DNA of 64,000 nucleotides from Lachnospiraceae bacterium (GCA_910574745.1 CAJTCE010000004.1:1-64000); one strand, 5' to 3'. Shown: positions 51,413-61,489, numbered from the stretch's first letter. Program-made: numbers and translations. The notes: generated from the letters alone by a model not told the origin.

Positions 51413-52303
51413 ATGAGCCGGCAAAGCGTTTACAGCATAGAGCGAACCATTGCATATATTGAGGAACATTTAGACGGAAAGCTAGACCTTGACATGGTGG
51501 CGTGCGCAATGAATTATTCCAAATATCATCTGCACAGGACCTTTACCGGTACGGTGGGCATGACGATTCACGACTACATTTTCCGCAGACAGCTGACGGA
51601 GGCGGCAAAGCTGTTGGTCTTTTCGGAAAAGTCCATTCTGGATATTGCCGTGACCTGCGGCTATGAGAGCAGGCAGGCGTTTTCTGTGGCATTTAAGGAT
51701 ATGTATAAGCTTCCGCCGGCGAAGTTTAGGGAGCAAAGAGAGTTTTACCCGCTGCAGCTGCGGTATGTTTTACAGGAAACCGCAGGGAATGCAGACATGA
51801 GAAAATCAGATATCCGGTTTGCCGAAGAAGCTGATATTTTAGCATGGATGGAACTGGTAAGACTGGTTGTAGACGGCTATCCTCATTTGAATGAAGAGGA
51901 GTATCTGCAGGAGCTGAAAGAGCGCATTGAACAAAAGAGAGCTCTGATTCTTACGCAGCCGGGGCAAAAGGAAAGGGCTGTGGGAGTCATGGCATTTTCT
52001 TATGAAGCCGGAAGCATGGACTTTTTTGGCATTCATCCCCAATACCGTAACAGTAATGTGGCAAAGCTGTTTCTTGACAAGCTTATGGAAGAGATTCTGC
52101 CGGGACAGGAAATCAGTACGACCACCTACAGGGAAGGGGACAGGGCGGATAACGGACACAGAAGGGCTTTAAAACAGCTGGGCTTTGCGGAAAAAGAGCT
52201 GTTATATGAATTCGGTTATCCCACCCAGAAATTTGTGCTTTCCTCCGTGAATGAGGAGGATTGTGATGAAAAAGGAAACCAACAGGCTGGCGGAGAATTT
52301 TAG
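51413..52303 (+). CDS. AraC-family regulator fused to a GNAT-like domain
   Basis: A 296-residue protein starting at ATG 51413 after AAAGGAG. The AraC DNA-binding unit fills residues about 5-105 (NYSKYHLHRTF, ILDIAVTCGYESRQAFSVAF). An acetyltransferase-like domain follows (GVMAFSYEAGSMDFFGIHPQYRNSNVAKLF), with a GNAT-style strand and Q-x3-N-x-AK loop. It probably regulates the neighbouring enzyme or the MATE exporter, whose gene starts inside its last codons. Confidence 0.85.
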   Translation: MSRQSVYSIERTIAYIEEHLDGKLDLDMVACAMNYSKYHLHRTFTGTVGMTIHDYIFRRQLTEAAKLLVFSEKSILDIAVTCGYESRQAFSVAFKDMYKLPPAKFREQREFYPLQLRYVLQETAGNADMRKSDIRFAEEADILAWMELVRLVVDGYPHLNEEEYLQELKERIEQKRALILTQPGQKERAVGVMAFSYEAGSMDFFGIHPQYRNSNVAKLFLDKLMEEILPGQEISTTTYREGDRADNGHRRALKQLGFAEKELLYEFGYPTQKFVLSSVNEEDCDEKGNQQAGGEF

Positions 52304-53711
52304 CGGAGTCAGTCTTTGCCTTTTCGCTTTACCGGCCATGGTAATGATGGTGTTTCAGGGATTGTATACCATTGTGGACACGGTTTTTGTGGCCCGTTTT
52401 GTGAATACGGACGCCCTTTCGGCAATTAATATCATTACCCCTGTGCTCAGTTTGACGGTGGGGCTGGGAACTATGCTGGCGGCAGGAGGAAACGCTGTGA
52501 TTTCCCGCAATATGGGGGAAGGAAAGGGGCAGCTGGCAAAAGAGAATTTTACATTGATTTTTTTATCCAGCGCAGCGGCCGGGACGGTACTTGCCGCGGT
52601 AATATTTACAGGGATGGAGGAGACGCTTTTCTTCCTTGGAGCAAAGGGCGCTTTATATCCCTATGCAAGGGATTATCTGGGCGTACTGCTTTTTTTTCTT
52701 CCCGCCTATATGCTTCAGACCATATTTGCCAACCTGTTTGTGACGGCCGGGCATCCGGGGCTTGGCACGATCTTATCCGTCGGTTCGGGAATTCTGAATA
52801 TTGTTTTTGACTACGTTTTCATTGTTATCTGCCGTATGGGAATCAGCGGGGCTGCATTGGGAACCGGTTTCGGGGTAACCTTCACGGTTCTTGGAGGGCT
52901 TGTTTTCTTCCGGCCGGAGAAAATGAGACGGAAGATTCGGATAGGGGAAAAGGGGCAGAAGAACCGGGCAATCCGCTTAGTAAACGGGGAGAGAACTCTC
53001 TTTTTTTGCAGAACGCCTTTCAGAATAGAGGTACTTGCAGAGAGCTGTCTGAACGGCAGTTCGGAGATGGTGGGGCAGCTGGCGGCGGCAGTTACTACGC
53101 TGCTTTTTAATCTTTCCATGCTAAGGCTTGCGGGGAAGGACGGCGTTGCGGCAATTACCATCATGAACTATCTGCAGTTTCTTTTTCACGGACTTTATAT
53201 CGGATTTTCCATGGGGACGGCTCCGGTTATAGGCTATCACTATGGAGCGCTTGTAAGCGAAAAAAAAGGAAGCGCCTCTGCTATTTCAGAATGTCTTAAT
53301 AAAAAACGCCTTTACCGGATTATCGGTTTGTGCATGAGGTTTGTTTTGGCGGCTTCAGCAGGGGTGTTTCTGTTATCGTTCCTGGGTTCCGAAATGCTTG
53401 CAGGATTGTTTGCAGGCGATTCGGGACCGGTGTATCTGCTAACGGCAGGGGGAATGAAAATTTTTTCCTTCAGCTTTTTATTCAGTGGACTGAATATTTT
53501 TATATCGGCTATGTTCACGGCGCTGTCCAACGGGAAAGTGTCCGCATTTTTATCCTTTTTTCGGACCTTTGTCTTCTTAACGGCGGCGATTCTGATCCTG
53601 CCCTGCTTTCTGGGGATTGCAGGAGTATGGCTGGCGGCTCCGGCAGCAGAATTTCTGGCGTTTTTACTGGCAATGCCTGCAATCTGTTCTGTATGGAGAG
53701 GAAAAATCTGA
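52266..53711 (+). CDS. MATE-family efflux transporter
   Basis: A 481-residue membrane protein with twelve hydrophobic helices in two similar halves and the early motif PAMVMMVFQGLYTIVDTVFVA. ATG 52266 follows GAGGAGG, and the gene overlaps the AraC-GNAT gene by 38 bases. MATE proteins expel cationic drugs or metabolites in exchange for sodium ions or protons. Substrate unknown. Confidence 0.9.
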   Translation: MKKETNRLAENFSGVSLCLFALPAMVMMVFQGLYTIVDTVFVARFVNTDALSAINIITPVLSLTVGLGTMLAAGGNAVISRNMGEGKGQLAKENFTLIFLSSAAAGTVLAAVIFTGMEETLFFLGAKGALYPYARDYLGVLLFFLPAYMLQTIFANLFVTAGHPGLGTILSVGSGILNIVFDYVFIVICRMGISGAALGTGFGVTFTVLGGLVFFRPEKMRRKIRIGEKGQKNRAIRLVNGERTLFFCRTPFRIEVLAESCLNGSSEMVGQLAAAVTTLLFNLSMLRLAGKDGVAAITIMNYLQFLFHGLYIGFSMGTAPVIGYHYGALVSEKKGSASAISECLNKKRLYRIIGLCMRFVLAASAGVFLLSFLGSEMLAGLFAGDSGPVYLLTAGGMKIFSFSFLFSGLNIFISAMFTALSNGKVSAFLSFFRTFVFLTAAILILPCFLGIAGVWLAAPAAEFLAFLLAMPAICSVWRGKI

Positions 53712-53757
53712 TATTGGGGCGGCCGTGAAATATATCGAAAATTTGTGAAAATTCAGG

Positions 53758-53786
53758 TTTACATTTCTAATAAACTGTGCTATTGT
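53758..53786 (+). promoter_or_regulatory. Promoter of the cobalamin operon
   Basis: TTTACA and TATTGT are 17 bases apart and lie just before the riboswitch. Confidence 0.55.
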
Positions 53787-53791
53787 ATCAG

Positions 53792-53960
53792 CATCAGGTT
53801 CAGGCGGCATGAGCCGTCTGATTAAAAGGGAAACAGGTGCAAGTCCTGTACGAACTCGTCACTGTAAGCGGGGAGTGGAAAGCCATAAATGTCACTGAGA
53901 AATTGGGAAGGCGGCTTTTCATGAAGATACGCAAGTCAGGAGACCTGCCTGTGTAATGGA
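53792..53960 (+). promoter_or_regulatory. Cobalamin riboswitch
   Basis: The conserved core of B12 riboswitches is visible in order: AAAAGGGAA, CAGGTGCAAGTCCTGTACG, CACTGTAAGCGGGGAGT, GCCA, GTCACTG, GGGAAGGCGG, GAAGATACGCAAGTCAGGAG and ACCTGCC. It senses adenosylcobalamin or a related corrinoid and turns the operon off when the vitamin is plentiful. Confidence 0.95.
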
Positions 53961-54021
53961 GTGGAATATTTCCACCGGCCACGAGTAATTGGTCGCAAGC
54001 CAGTATATGTGAAAGTACAGT

Positions 54022-54066
54022 CCTTCAGGAAATCAAATCATAGATTTGCTGGAAGGTTTCTTTTGT
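54022..54066 (+). terminator. Riboswitch-controlled terminator
   Basis: CCTTCAGGAAATC pairs with GATTTGCTGGAAGG and is followed by TTTCTTTTGTT. It is the likely expression platform of the riboswitch. Confidence 0.75.
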
Positions 54067-54169
54067 TATACTCATGCTAACAATGCGCCCTTTTACTGAT
54101 GCCCGGTAAAAGGGCGTCTTATTTTTATGCCTTTGAAAAATGAACAAAGGAGAAGAGAGGAGAACAGAA

Positions 54170-55444
54170 ATGAAAAAAAGAATGATTGCAGCTTTATTGA
54201 CAGGCATCATGTGCTGCGGACTGGCGCTGACAGGATGCGCAGGGAAAGAGGCTTCGGCGCCTGTAAGCGAGGAGGCTGAAGGAGGCGGAGAACCTGCAGA
54301 AGCAGAAGAGCCGGAGAGCGGAGAAAATGCAGAGGAAGGCGAAGGTAATGCTGAAGAAAATGATGCAGACGCCGATCAGAAGGCAGCAGACGAAGTGGCG
54401 GCATTGATTGACGCTATTTATGTTCAGGAAAGAACAGAGGAAACAGATGACCAGTGTGCGGCGGCAAAGGCGGCTTGGGATGCCCTGACAGACGCCCAGA
54501 AGGAAATGGTTGAAGGGGAGAATGCAGATCCTGATTACTTTGGCAGAGATACCGGCGATGCTTCCAAGGATGATCCCCGCAATCAGGATGATATCGGAGA
54601 AAATGAAATTCTGGTAGTCAGCTTCGGCACTTCCTTTAATGACAGCCGTGCGGCGGATATCAAGGGAATTGAAGACGCCATTCAGGAGGCAAATCCCGAC
54701 TGGTCGGTAAGAAGAGCATTTACGGCACAGATTATTATTAACCATGTACAGGCCAGAGACGGCGAATACATTGACAACATGGACCAGGCTCTGGAGCGTG
54801 CGGCGGATAACGGCGTAAAGAATCTGGTAATACAGCCTACCCATTTAATGCATGGTGCGGAATATGATGAATTGATGGAATCTGTTGAGGCATACAGGGA
54901 TAAATTTGAAACAGTAAAGGTTGCAGAGCCTTTATTGGGAGAAGTGGGAACAGATGCGGCAGTGGTAAATGCGGATAAAAAAGCGGTTGCAGAAGCGCTT
55001 ACGGCGGAAGCGGTCAAGGATGCAGGCTATGACAGCTTAGAGGCTGCACAGGAAGACGGCGTTGCATTTGTGTTCCTGGGACACGGCACTTCCCATACTG
55101 CAAAGGTGTCATACAGCCAGATGCAGTCCCAGATGGGAGAACTCGGCTATAACAATGTGTTTATCGGTACTGTGGAAGGAGAGCCGGAAGAGACCTCCTG
55201 CGACGCGGTTATGGAAGCGGTTGCACAGGGCGGTTACAAGAAGGTTATTCTCCGTCCCTTAATGGTTGTGGCGGGAGACCATGCCAACAACGATATGGCG
55301 GGAGATGACGAAGATTCCTGGATCAGCATGTTTAAAGCATCCGGTAATTTTGACAGCGTGGATACCCAGATTGTCGGTCTTGGTTCCATTGACGCCATTC
55401 AGAAACTTTATGTAGCGCATGCAGCGGATGTTATAAGTGAATAG
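54170..55444 (+). CDS. cbiK: Lipoprotein cobaltochelatase CbiK
   Basis: A 424-residue protein; ATG 54170 follows GAGGAG. Signal peptide with lipobox LTGC (Cys23), then an acidic linker (residues about 30-75) and the CbiK chelatase fold with VVSFGTSFNDSR, the metal-binding THLMHGAEYDE and FLGHGTSHTA. Cytosolic CbiK inserts cobalt into sirohydrochlorin; here it is anchored outside, suggesting cobalt or tetrapyrrole handling at the surface. First gene after the riboswitch. Confidence 0.9.
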   Translation: MKKRMIAALLTGIMCCGLALTGCAGKEASAPVSEEAEGGGEPAEAEEPESGENAEEGEGNAEENDADADQKAADEVAALIDAIYVQERTEETDDQCAAAKAAWDALTDAQKEMVEGENADPDYFGRDTGDASKDDPRNQDDIGENEILVVSFGTSFNDSRAADIKGIEDAIQEANPDWSVRRAFTAQIIINHVQARDGEYIDNMDQALERAADNGVKNLVIQPTHLMHGAEYDELMESVEAYRDKFETVKVAEPLLGEVGTDAAVVNADKKAVAEALTAEAVKDAGYDSLEAAQEDGVAFVFLGHGTSHTAKVSYSQMQSQMGELGYNNVFIGTVEGEPEETSCDAVMEAVAQGGYKKVILRPLMVVAGDHANNDMAGDDEDSWISMFKASGNFDSVDTQIVGLGSIDAIQKLYVAHAADVISE

Positions 55445-55454
55445 GAGAATTACC

Positions 55455-56399
55455 ATGAAGAAGAAAATAATTGCAGCCTTTGGCGTCCTGATGCTTTGCT
55501 GTTCCCTGTTCTTTGGCTGTGGGGAAAAGGGCGCGCAGGGACAGGAGCCCGCAGCCGCCATAGAGTCGGAAGAGACATTGGCAGAAGCAGAGAGTGATAA
55601 AGAAGCAGAAACAGATGAAGCGCCGGAAGCAGAAAATGATACGGATGCAGAAGAAGGAATGGAAAAAGCTGCGTCAGAGCTGCCGGATGGCGTTTACAGT
55701 GCGGAATTTCATACGGACAGCAGTATGTTTCATGTAAGTGAAGCCTGTGATGGGAAAGGAACCCTGACAGTGGAAAACGGGGAAATGACCATTCATATTT
55801 CCCTTGCTTCCAAGAAGATTTTGAATCTCTATCCCGGATTTGCCGAGGATGCGGCAAAAGAGGGAGCGGAGCTTCTCATACCGACAGAGGATACGGTTAC
55901 CTATGACGACGGTATGACGGAAGAGGTTTATGGCTTTGATGTGCCGGTTCCCGTATTGGATGAGGAATTTGACTTGGCTCTGATCGGGACAAAAGAAAAA
56001 TGGTATGACCATAAGGTAAGCGTGTCCAATCCGGTGCCCTTAGAGGATGGAGAAGCAGCCGGTAATACGGCTCTGCCGGAGGATGGAACCTATACCATGG
56101 AACTGACCTTTGAAGGCGGAAGCGGAAAGGCATCCATTTCATCCCCGGTAACGCTTACCGTAAAAGGAGAAGAGATGACCGCCACAGTGGAGTGGAGCAG
56201 CCCCAATTATGATTATATGATAGTGGACGGCGAAAAGTATCTGCCGGTCAATACGGAGGGAAATTCCGTATTTGAAATACCTGTTTCGGTTTTGGATGAG
56301 CCGATGACTGTTATCGGCGATACTGTGGCAATGAGCAAACCCCATGAAGTGGAATATACCCTTACCTTCCATTCGGATACGATGAAGGCGGCAGAATAA
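55455..56399 (+). CDS. Lipoprotein with two beta-sandwich repeats, cobalamin operon
   Basis: A 314-residue protein with lipobox FFGC (Cys22), an acidic linker and two related domains: residues about 80-190 (LPDGVYSAEFHTDSSMFHVS, VENGEMTIHISLASK) and about 205-310 (LPEDGTYTMELTFEGG, VKGEEMTATVEWSS, YLPVNTEGNSVFEIPVSVLD). The pattern resembles NEAT-like haem or tetrapyrrole-binding domains. It probably catches a corrinoid or tetrapyrrole for CbiK or the importer next to it. The NEAT resemblance is tentative. Confidence 0.6.
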   Translation: MKKKIIAAFGVLMLCCSLFFGCGEKGAQGQEPAAAIESEETLAEAESDKEAETDEAPEAENDTDAEEGMEKAASELPDGVYSAEFHTDSSMFHVSEACDGKGTLTVENGEMTIHISLASKKILNLYPGFAEDAAKEGAELLIPTEDTVTYDDGMTEEVYGFDVPVPVLDEEFDLALIGTKEKWYDHKVSVSNPVPLEDGEAAGNTALPEDGTYTMELTFEGGSGKASISSPVTLTVKGEEMTATVEWSSPNYDYMIVDGEKYLPVNTEGNSVFEIPVSVLDEPMTVIGDTVAMSKPHEVEYTLTFHSDTMKAAE

Positions 56400-56433
56400 G
56401 AAGTACAATGAGATTTATAAGAGGTACGGGAAA

Positions 56434-57672
56434 ATGATAAGGAAGAAAAAGACAATCGTCATAGGATGTCTGTTGTTCTCGGGACTGTTGGGGCTGTTTA
56501 GCTGCGGCAGTCCTTCTTCCGATTCCGGGAAATTGCAGGGGACGGATAGGGTAAAAGAGGCAGGGACCGGGGAAGAATCGGAAACAGAGGGTAAGAGCGG
56601 AAAAGGAGCCGGAGCAGAAACAGAAGCCGGAGCAGAACTGGTTTATAAAAACAGCATGGAGCTTCAGTATGCCGAGAATTTTTCGGTAGATTATTATGAG
56701 GGCGGATACACCATGCTGACAACTGATATGGACGGGGCAAGGTTTTTAATTGTGCCGGAAAATAAAGAGGTACCGGAAAATCTGGAGGCGGGAACTGTGG
56801 TATTAAAGCGTCCTATAAAGGATATTTACCTGGTTGCATCCGCATCCATGAATATTTTTTGCGAGCTGGACGGACTTGACGCCATTGCCTTTTCAGGCCA
56901 GAAGGAAGATGGCTGGTATATTGAAGCGGCGAGGGAAGCCATGGCAGAAGGAAACATACTCTATGCGGGAAAATACAGTAAGCCAGATTATGAACTGATT
57001 GTTTCGAAGGGATGTTCCCTTGCCATAGAAAATATGATGATTTCCCATTCTCCCGAGGTGGTGGAAAAGCTTGAGGACTTCGGAATCCCTGTTATGATAG
57101 AGTATTCCAGCTACGAATCCCATCCTTTGGGAAGAGTGGAATGGGTCAAGTTTTACGGGGCCCTTCTTGGAAAGGAAGAAGAGGCGGAGCAGATATTTGA
57201 AGAGCAGACAGAGATTCTTGAAAGAGTAAGGGCGGATGAAAAAACAGGGAAGACGGTGGCTTTTTTTTATATTACTTCTAATGGACTGGTACAGGTAAGG
57301 CAGAGCTCTGATTATATTCCTAAAATGATAGAGCTTGCAGGCGGAAACTACGTTTTTGAAAACCTGGGAGATCCTGAAACAAAGCAGTCCACCATAAATA
57401 TGCAGACAGAGGAATTTTATGAAGGGGCAAAGGATGCGGATTTTCTGATTTATAACAGTTCTATTGACGGCGGTGTTGAAAGCATTGAGGAGCTTTTGGA
57501 TAAGTGGGGACTTTTAGAGGATTTTAAAGCGGTTAAAGAGGGCAATGTATTTTGCACTACCAATGACATGTATCAGCAGTCTTTATCCATCGGGTATCTG
57601 ATAGAGGACATGCATACCATGCTTTCGGAAGAAGGAGAGAGCCGGATGCATTATCTTTTCCGATTGGAATAG
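56434..57672 (+). CDS. btuF: BtuF-like corrinoid-binding lipoprotein
   Basis: A 412-residue ABC substrate-binding lipoprotein with lipobox LFSC (Cys24) and the two-lobed helical-backbone fold of the BtuF/FhuD class (VVLKRPIKDIYLVASASMN, KPDYELIVSKGCSLAIENMM). It feeds the permease encoded next. Position behind a B12 riboswitch points to corrinoids rather than siderophores, although the family alone cannot tell. Confidence 0.8.
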   Translation: MIRKKKTIVIGCLLFSGLLGLFSCGSPSSDSGKLQGTDRVKEAGTGEESETEGKSGKGAGAETEAGAELVYKNSMELQYAENFSVDYYEGGYTMLTTDMDGARFLIVPENKEVPENLEAGTVVLKRPIKDIYLVASASMNIFCELDGLDAIAFSGQKEDGWYIEAAREAMAEGNILYAGKYSKPDYELIVSKGCSLAIENMMISHSPEVVEKLEDFGIPVMIEYSSYESHPLGRVEWVKFYGALLGKEEEAEQIFEEQTEILERVRADEKTGKTVAFFYITSNGLVQVRQSSDYIPKMIELAGGNYVFENLGDPETKQSTINMQTEEFYEGAKDADFLIYNSSIDGGVESIEELLDKWGLLEDFKAVKEGNVFCTTNDMYQQSLSIGYLIEDMHTMLSEEGESRMHYLFRLE

Positions 57673-57775
57673 ATTGTGCCTTGGGGCGGATTTCTGTTTA
57701 AAGCAGGCTGCGGGGTGTGAATAATCCCTGAAAGTATTCGTGTCTGCCCCGGCGGTAGAAAGGTGCGGTTGTTTT

Positions 57776-58798
57776 ATGAGAAAAAACAGGAGATATAGAT
57801 TTGTTACAGCATTTATTCTGCTCATTACCGGCGTCTGTTTCTTTTTCGCCCTGAATATCGGTATCGGCAGCGTAAAAATTTCGTTATCCGATATAGCGGG
57901 AGCATTTTCAGGAGCGGAAATGGAAGAGACGGCAGGGAGAATTTTATGGGATATCAGGCTTCCGAGAGCATCGGCGGTTTTGATCTTAGGAGGAGCGCTG
58001 GCGCTTTCCGGCTATCTTTTGCAGGCGTTTTTCCATAATCCCATTGCGGGACCCTTTGTGCTGGGGATTTCCTCGGGAGCAAAAATGGTGGTGGCGCTTG
58101 TGATGGTATTTTTATTGGGAAGAGGTATCAGGATCACTTCCGCATTTATGATTTTGGCGGCATTTACGGGAGCTATGATTTCCATGGGCTTTGTGCTTCT
58201 GGTTTCCTACAGGGTAACGAGTATGTCCATGCTGGTAGTAAGCGGCGTTATGATCGGCTATATCTGCTCGGCGGTTACGGAGCTTTTGGTAACCTTTGCG
58301 GACGATGCACAGATTGTAAATCTGCACAACTGGTCCAGAGGGAGCTTTTCCGGAATGACATGGGAGAATGTAAAAACCATGGCGGCTGTCATTGCCATAA
58401 CCTATATAGCGGCTTTTCTTTTGTCCAAGCCCCTTTCGGCATACGGGCTCGGAGAGGCGTACGCACAGAATATGGGGGTTAATATAAAGCTTCTGCGGGT
58501 GTGCCTTGTGATTTTGTCCAGTATTTTGTCTGCATGTATTGTGGCGTTTGCGGGGCCGGTTTCCTTTGTGGGAATTGCTACGCCCCATCTGATGAAAAAG
58601 CTTTTTAAAACCATAGAGCCAATCATAATGATACCCGCCTGTTTTTTGGGCGGAAGCGCCTTCTGTCTGTTTTGCGATTTGCTGGCAAGAACCCTGCTTG
58701 CGCCCACGGAGCTGAGCATCAGTACAATAACGGCGATTTTCGGGGCGCCGGTGGTCTTATGGGCTATGGTAAAGCACAAAAAGGAGAGGGCGTTGTGA
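57776..58798 (+). CDS. btuC: BtuC-like permease (FecCD family)
   Basis: A 340-residue protein with about ten helices and the family motifs RLPRASAVLILGGALALSGY, then GPFVLGISSGA and FAGPVSFVGIATPHL. ATG 57776 is preceded by GAAAGG. It forms the channel of the corrinoid importer, and its stop overlaps the GTG start of the ATPase gene. Confidence 0.88.
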   Translation: MRKNRRYRFVTAFILLITGVCFFFALNIGIGSVKISLSDIAGAFSGAEMEETAGRILWDIRLPRASAVLILGGALALSGYLLQAFFHNPIAGPFVLGISSGAKMVVALVMVFLLGRGIRITSAFMILAAFTGAMISMGFVLLVSYRVTSMSMLVVSGVMIGYICSAVTELLVTFADDAQIVNLHNWSRGSFSGMTWENVKTMAAVIAITYIAAFLLSKPLSAYGLGEAYAQNMGVNIKLLRVCLVILSSILSACIVAFAGPVSFVGIATPHLMKKLFKTIEPIIMIPACFLGGSAFCLFCDLLARTLLAPTELSISTITAIFGAPVVLWAMVKHKKERAL

Positions 58799-59916
58799 GG
58801 GAGTACTACTTTAAAACCGGGCAGATGAGCGTGGGCTATGGGAAAGAGCCTCTGATCAAGGAGATTGAAATCCGTCTGGATAAAGGGGAGATCCTGACCC
58901 TGATCGGTCCCAACGGAGCGGGAAAATCCACTGTGCTAAAGAGCATTGCAGGACAGCTTAAGCTTCTTGGCGGGGCGGTATATCTGGATAAAAAGGAAGT
59001 GGCAGGAATGACCGGCAGGGAGCTGTCGAAAGAGATGGCAGTGGTCTTTACGGAAAAAATGAAGACGGAGCTGATGACCTGTGAAGATGTTGCCGCCACG
59101 GGCAGATATCCTTATACCGGGCATTTCGGTATTTTATCGAAGGCGGATTATGCCATTGTAGAGGAAGCCATGGAGTTAGTCCATGTTAAGGAAATAAAAG
59201 ATCAGGATTTTACGAAAATCAGCGACGGACAGAGGCAGCGGGTCATGCTGGCCAGAGCAATCTGTCAGGAGCCGGAAATTATTATTTTGGATGAACCTAC
59301 TTCCTATCTGGATGTGAAATACAAGCTGGAATTTTTATCCCTTTTGCAGAAGCTGAAAAGGGAAAAGGGGCTGACCGTGATCATGTCTCTTCATGAGCTG
59401 GAACTGGCGGAGCGGATTTCCGACAGAATTTTGTGCATAAAGGGAGAATATGTGGAGCGGTTCGGAAGGCCGGAGGATATTTTTCTGCCGGGCTATATCA
59501 GATCCTTATTTGATATAAGGACGGGAAGCTTTGATGAAATGAATACCGCTATGGAGTTAGAGCCGGTAAAAGGCAGGGGAGAGGTGTTTGTCATAGCCGG
59601 AGGCGGAACGGGAAGAGGGGTTTACAGAAGGCTTCAAAGACAGGGAATTCCTTTTACGGCGGGCATTCTTTTTAAAAACGATCTGGATTATCCGGTGGCA
59701 CAGGCACTGGCAGCGGATATGACGGCGGCGGAAGGCTTTGAACCGGTTCCCGAAAAACTGTTGGAAGAAGCCAAACAGAAAATGGATGGCTGCCAAAGGG
59801 TTATCTGCTGCAAACATGTATTTGGCAGCTATGAAAAGGCAAATGAAGAGTTGCTCTCTTATGCAAGGGCATCGGGAAAAGATGTGGAGATGACGGCTGA
59901 AGCAGTCACACAGTGA
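58795..59916 (+). CDS. btuD: BtuD-like ATPase with a C-terminal extension (GTG start)
   Basis: A 373-residue protein. GTG 58795 overlaps the permease stop (GTGA) and has AAGGAG upstream. The ATPase part has Walker A GPNGAGKST, signature ISDGQRQR, Walker B IIILDEPTSYLD and the switch His in SLHELE. About 120 residues follow that ordinary BtuD proteins lack, starting at GEVFVIAGGGTGRGVYRRL, a Rossmann-like pattern. The extension may bind a nucleotide or corrinoid and gate transport. Confidence 0.85.
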   Translation: MREYYFKTGQMSVGYGKEPLIKEIEIRLDKGEILTLIGPNGAGKSTVLKSIAGQLKLLGGAVYLDKKEVAGMTGRELSKEMAVVFTEKMKTELMTCEDVAATGRYPYTGHFGILSKADYAIVEEAMELVHVKEIKDQDFTKISDGQRQRVMLARAICQEPEIIILDEPTSYLDVKYKLEFLSLLQKLKREKGLTVIMSLHELELAERISDRILCIKGEYVERFGRPEDIFLPGYIRSLFDIRTGSFDEMNTAMELEPVKGRGEVFVIAGGGTGRGVYRRLQRQGIPFTAGILFKNDLDYPVAQALAADMTAAEGFEPVPEKLLEEAKQKMDGCQRVICCKHVFGSYEKANEELLSYARASGKDVEMTAEAVTQ

Positions 59917-60004
59917 GGGACAGCAATGGAAAGCGATGGAAAGGGAATCGCAGAAGCAGGGAAGCTAAGGCAAAAGGGAACGAAAGAAAGAAGGTCATGT
60001 ATAA

Positions 60005-61489
60005 ATGGCAAAGGTAATTATGATTCAGGGTACAATGTCCAATGTAGGGAAGAGCTTTCTGACAGCGGGGCTTTGCAGGATAATGAGGCAGGACGGATAC
60101 CGCGTGGCGCCCTTTAAGTCACAGAATATGGCGTTAAATTCCTATATTACGGAGGAAGGGCTTGAAATGGGACGGGCCCAGGTTATGCAGGCGGAGGCGG
60201 CGGGAATAAAGCCCATGGTCTGCATGAACCCCATTTTGTTAAAGCCTACAAACCATACCGGTTCCCAGGTCATTGTGAATGGCGAGGTTTTAGGGAATAT
60301 GAGTGCAAAGGACTATTTTGCTTATAAAAGAAAGCTGGTTCCCCATATTAAAAGAGCCTTTTTAAAGCTTTCGGAATATGCGGATATCATTGTGATAGAA
60401 GGAGCGGGAAGCCCTGCGGAAATCAATCTGCGAAAGAACGACATTGTCAATATGGGACTGGCAGAGCTTGTGGACGCGCCGGTGCTTTTGGCAGGGGACA
60501 TCGATAGAGGCGGCGTTTTTGCACAGCTTTTGGGAACGCTGCTGCTGCTTGGGGAAAAGGAGAAGGAGAGGGTCAAGGGGCTTTTGATCAATAAATTCCG
60601 CGGAGATAAATCCCTTCTTATGCCGGGAATAGAAACCCTTGAGCAAAAAGGGGGAATTCCGGTAACGGGAGTTATTCCCTACATGGAGCTGGCCTTGGAG
60701 GACGAGGACAGTCTGACGGAGCGTTTTAACAGGAAGGGGAGCGGATGCATTGATATTGCAGTCATCCGTTACCCGAGAATATCCAATTTTACGGATTTCA
60801 ATGTGTTTGACCAGATGCCCGAGGCGTCTCTGCGTTATGTGGATTCCCTTTCTAAACTGGGACATCCCGATATGATCGTGCTGCCCGGAAGCAAAAATAC
60901 TATGGGCGATTTGAAGTGGATGCGTGAAAATGGTCTGGAGGGAGCTGTAAAAGGGTTGGCGGAGGAAATTCCTGTTTTCGGCGTCTGCGGCGGCTATCAG
61001 ATGTTAGGAGAAGAGATTACTGATTCGGAAGGAATAGAGGAAGGGGGCAGTATGCGGGGGATGGGGCTGCTTCCTGTCAGAACGAGGCTTCATAAGGAAA
61101 AGGTGCGTATTCAGGTAAAGGGCAGGCTGAATGGGCTTGAAGGTATTTTTTTACGGCTTTCAGGCATGGAATATTCAGGTTATGAAATCCATATGGGGCA
61201 GACGGAAATAATCGGAGGAACCGGAATGGCTTGCGGGGAGGCGGTTATATCCTCAAAGGGAAAAAATGTGTATGGCACCTATATTCACGGCATTTTTGAC
61301 AAGGCTTCTGTTGCGGCAGGAATCGTAGTGGCTTTGGCGGAGAAAAAAGGGATTCGGGTAGAAACGGGAATTTTTTGCGACTATGGGAGTTTTAAGGAAA
61401 AGCAGTACGATCTGCTGGCAGATATGCTGCGAGAGAATCTGAATATGGAGGAGATTTATGGAATACTCAAGGAAGCCCGTCTTTTTTAA
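60005..61489 (+). CDS. cobQ: Cobyric acid synthase
   Basis: A 494-residue enzyme with an N-terminal P-loop-like synthetase domain ([32 protein letters not shown]) and a C-terminal type 1 glutamine amidotransferase ([11 protein letters not shown] with the catalytic Cys, and the His in YIHGIFD). It amidates four side chains of adenosylcobyrinic acid diamide. Full length. Confidence 0.95.
   Translation: MAKVIMIQGTMSNVGKSFLTAGLCRIMRQDGYRVAPFKSQNMALNSYITEEGLEMGRAQVMQAEAAGIKPMVCMNPILLKPTNHTGSQVIVNGEVLGNMSAKDYFAYKRKLVPHIKRAFLKLSEYADIIVIEGAGSPAEINLRKNDIVNMGLAELVDAPVLLAGDIDRGGVFAQLLGTLLLLGEKEKERVKGLLINKFRGDKSLLMPGIETLEQKGGIPVTGVIPYMELALEDEDSLTERFNRKGSGCIDIAVIRYPRISNFTDFNVFDQMPEASLRYVDSLSKLGHPDMIVLPGSKNTMGDLKWMRENGLEGAVKGLAEEIPVFGVCGGYQMLGEEITDSEGIEEGGSMRGMGLLPVRTRLHKEKVRIQVKGRLNGLEGIFLRLSGMEYSGYEIHMGQTEIIGGTGMACGEAVISSKGKNVYGTYIHGIFDKASVAAGIVVALAEKKGIRVETGIFCDYGSFKEKQYDLLADMLRENLNMEEIYGILKEARLF

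Noticed and set aside
50706-51509. Minus-strand frame of 267 codons opposite the CMD-cupin gene
   Set aside because: Antisense to a clear enzyme gene and without domain features or a start signal.
54194-54844. Minus-strand frame of 216 codons opposite cbiK
   Set aside because: The hydrophobic, Cys-rich translation comes from the reverse of the acidic linker and chelatase codons; no ribosome site.
59926-60117. Small plus-strand frame between the ATPase gene and cobQ
   Set aside because: It overlaps the cobQ start in another frame, and its composition (charged, no motif) gives no support.
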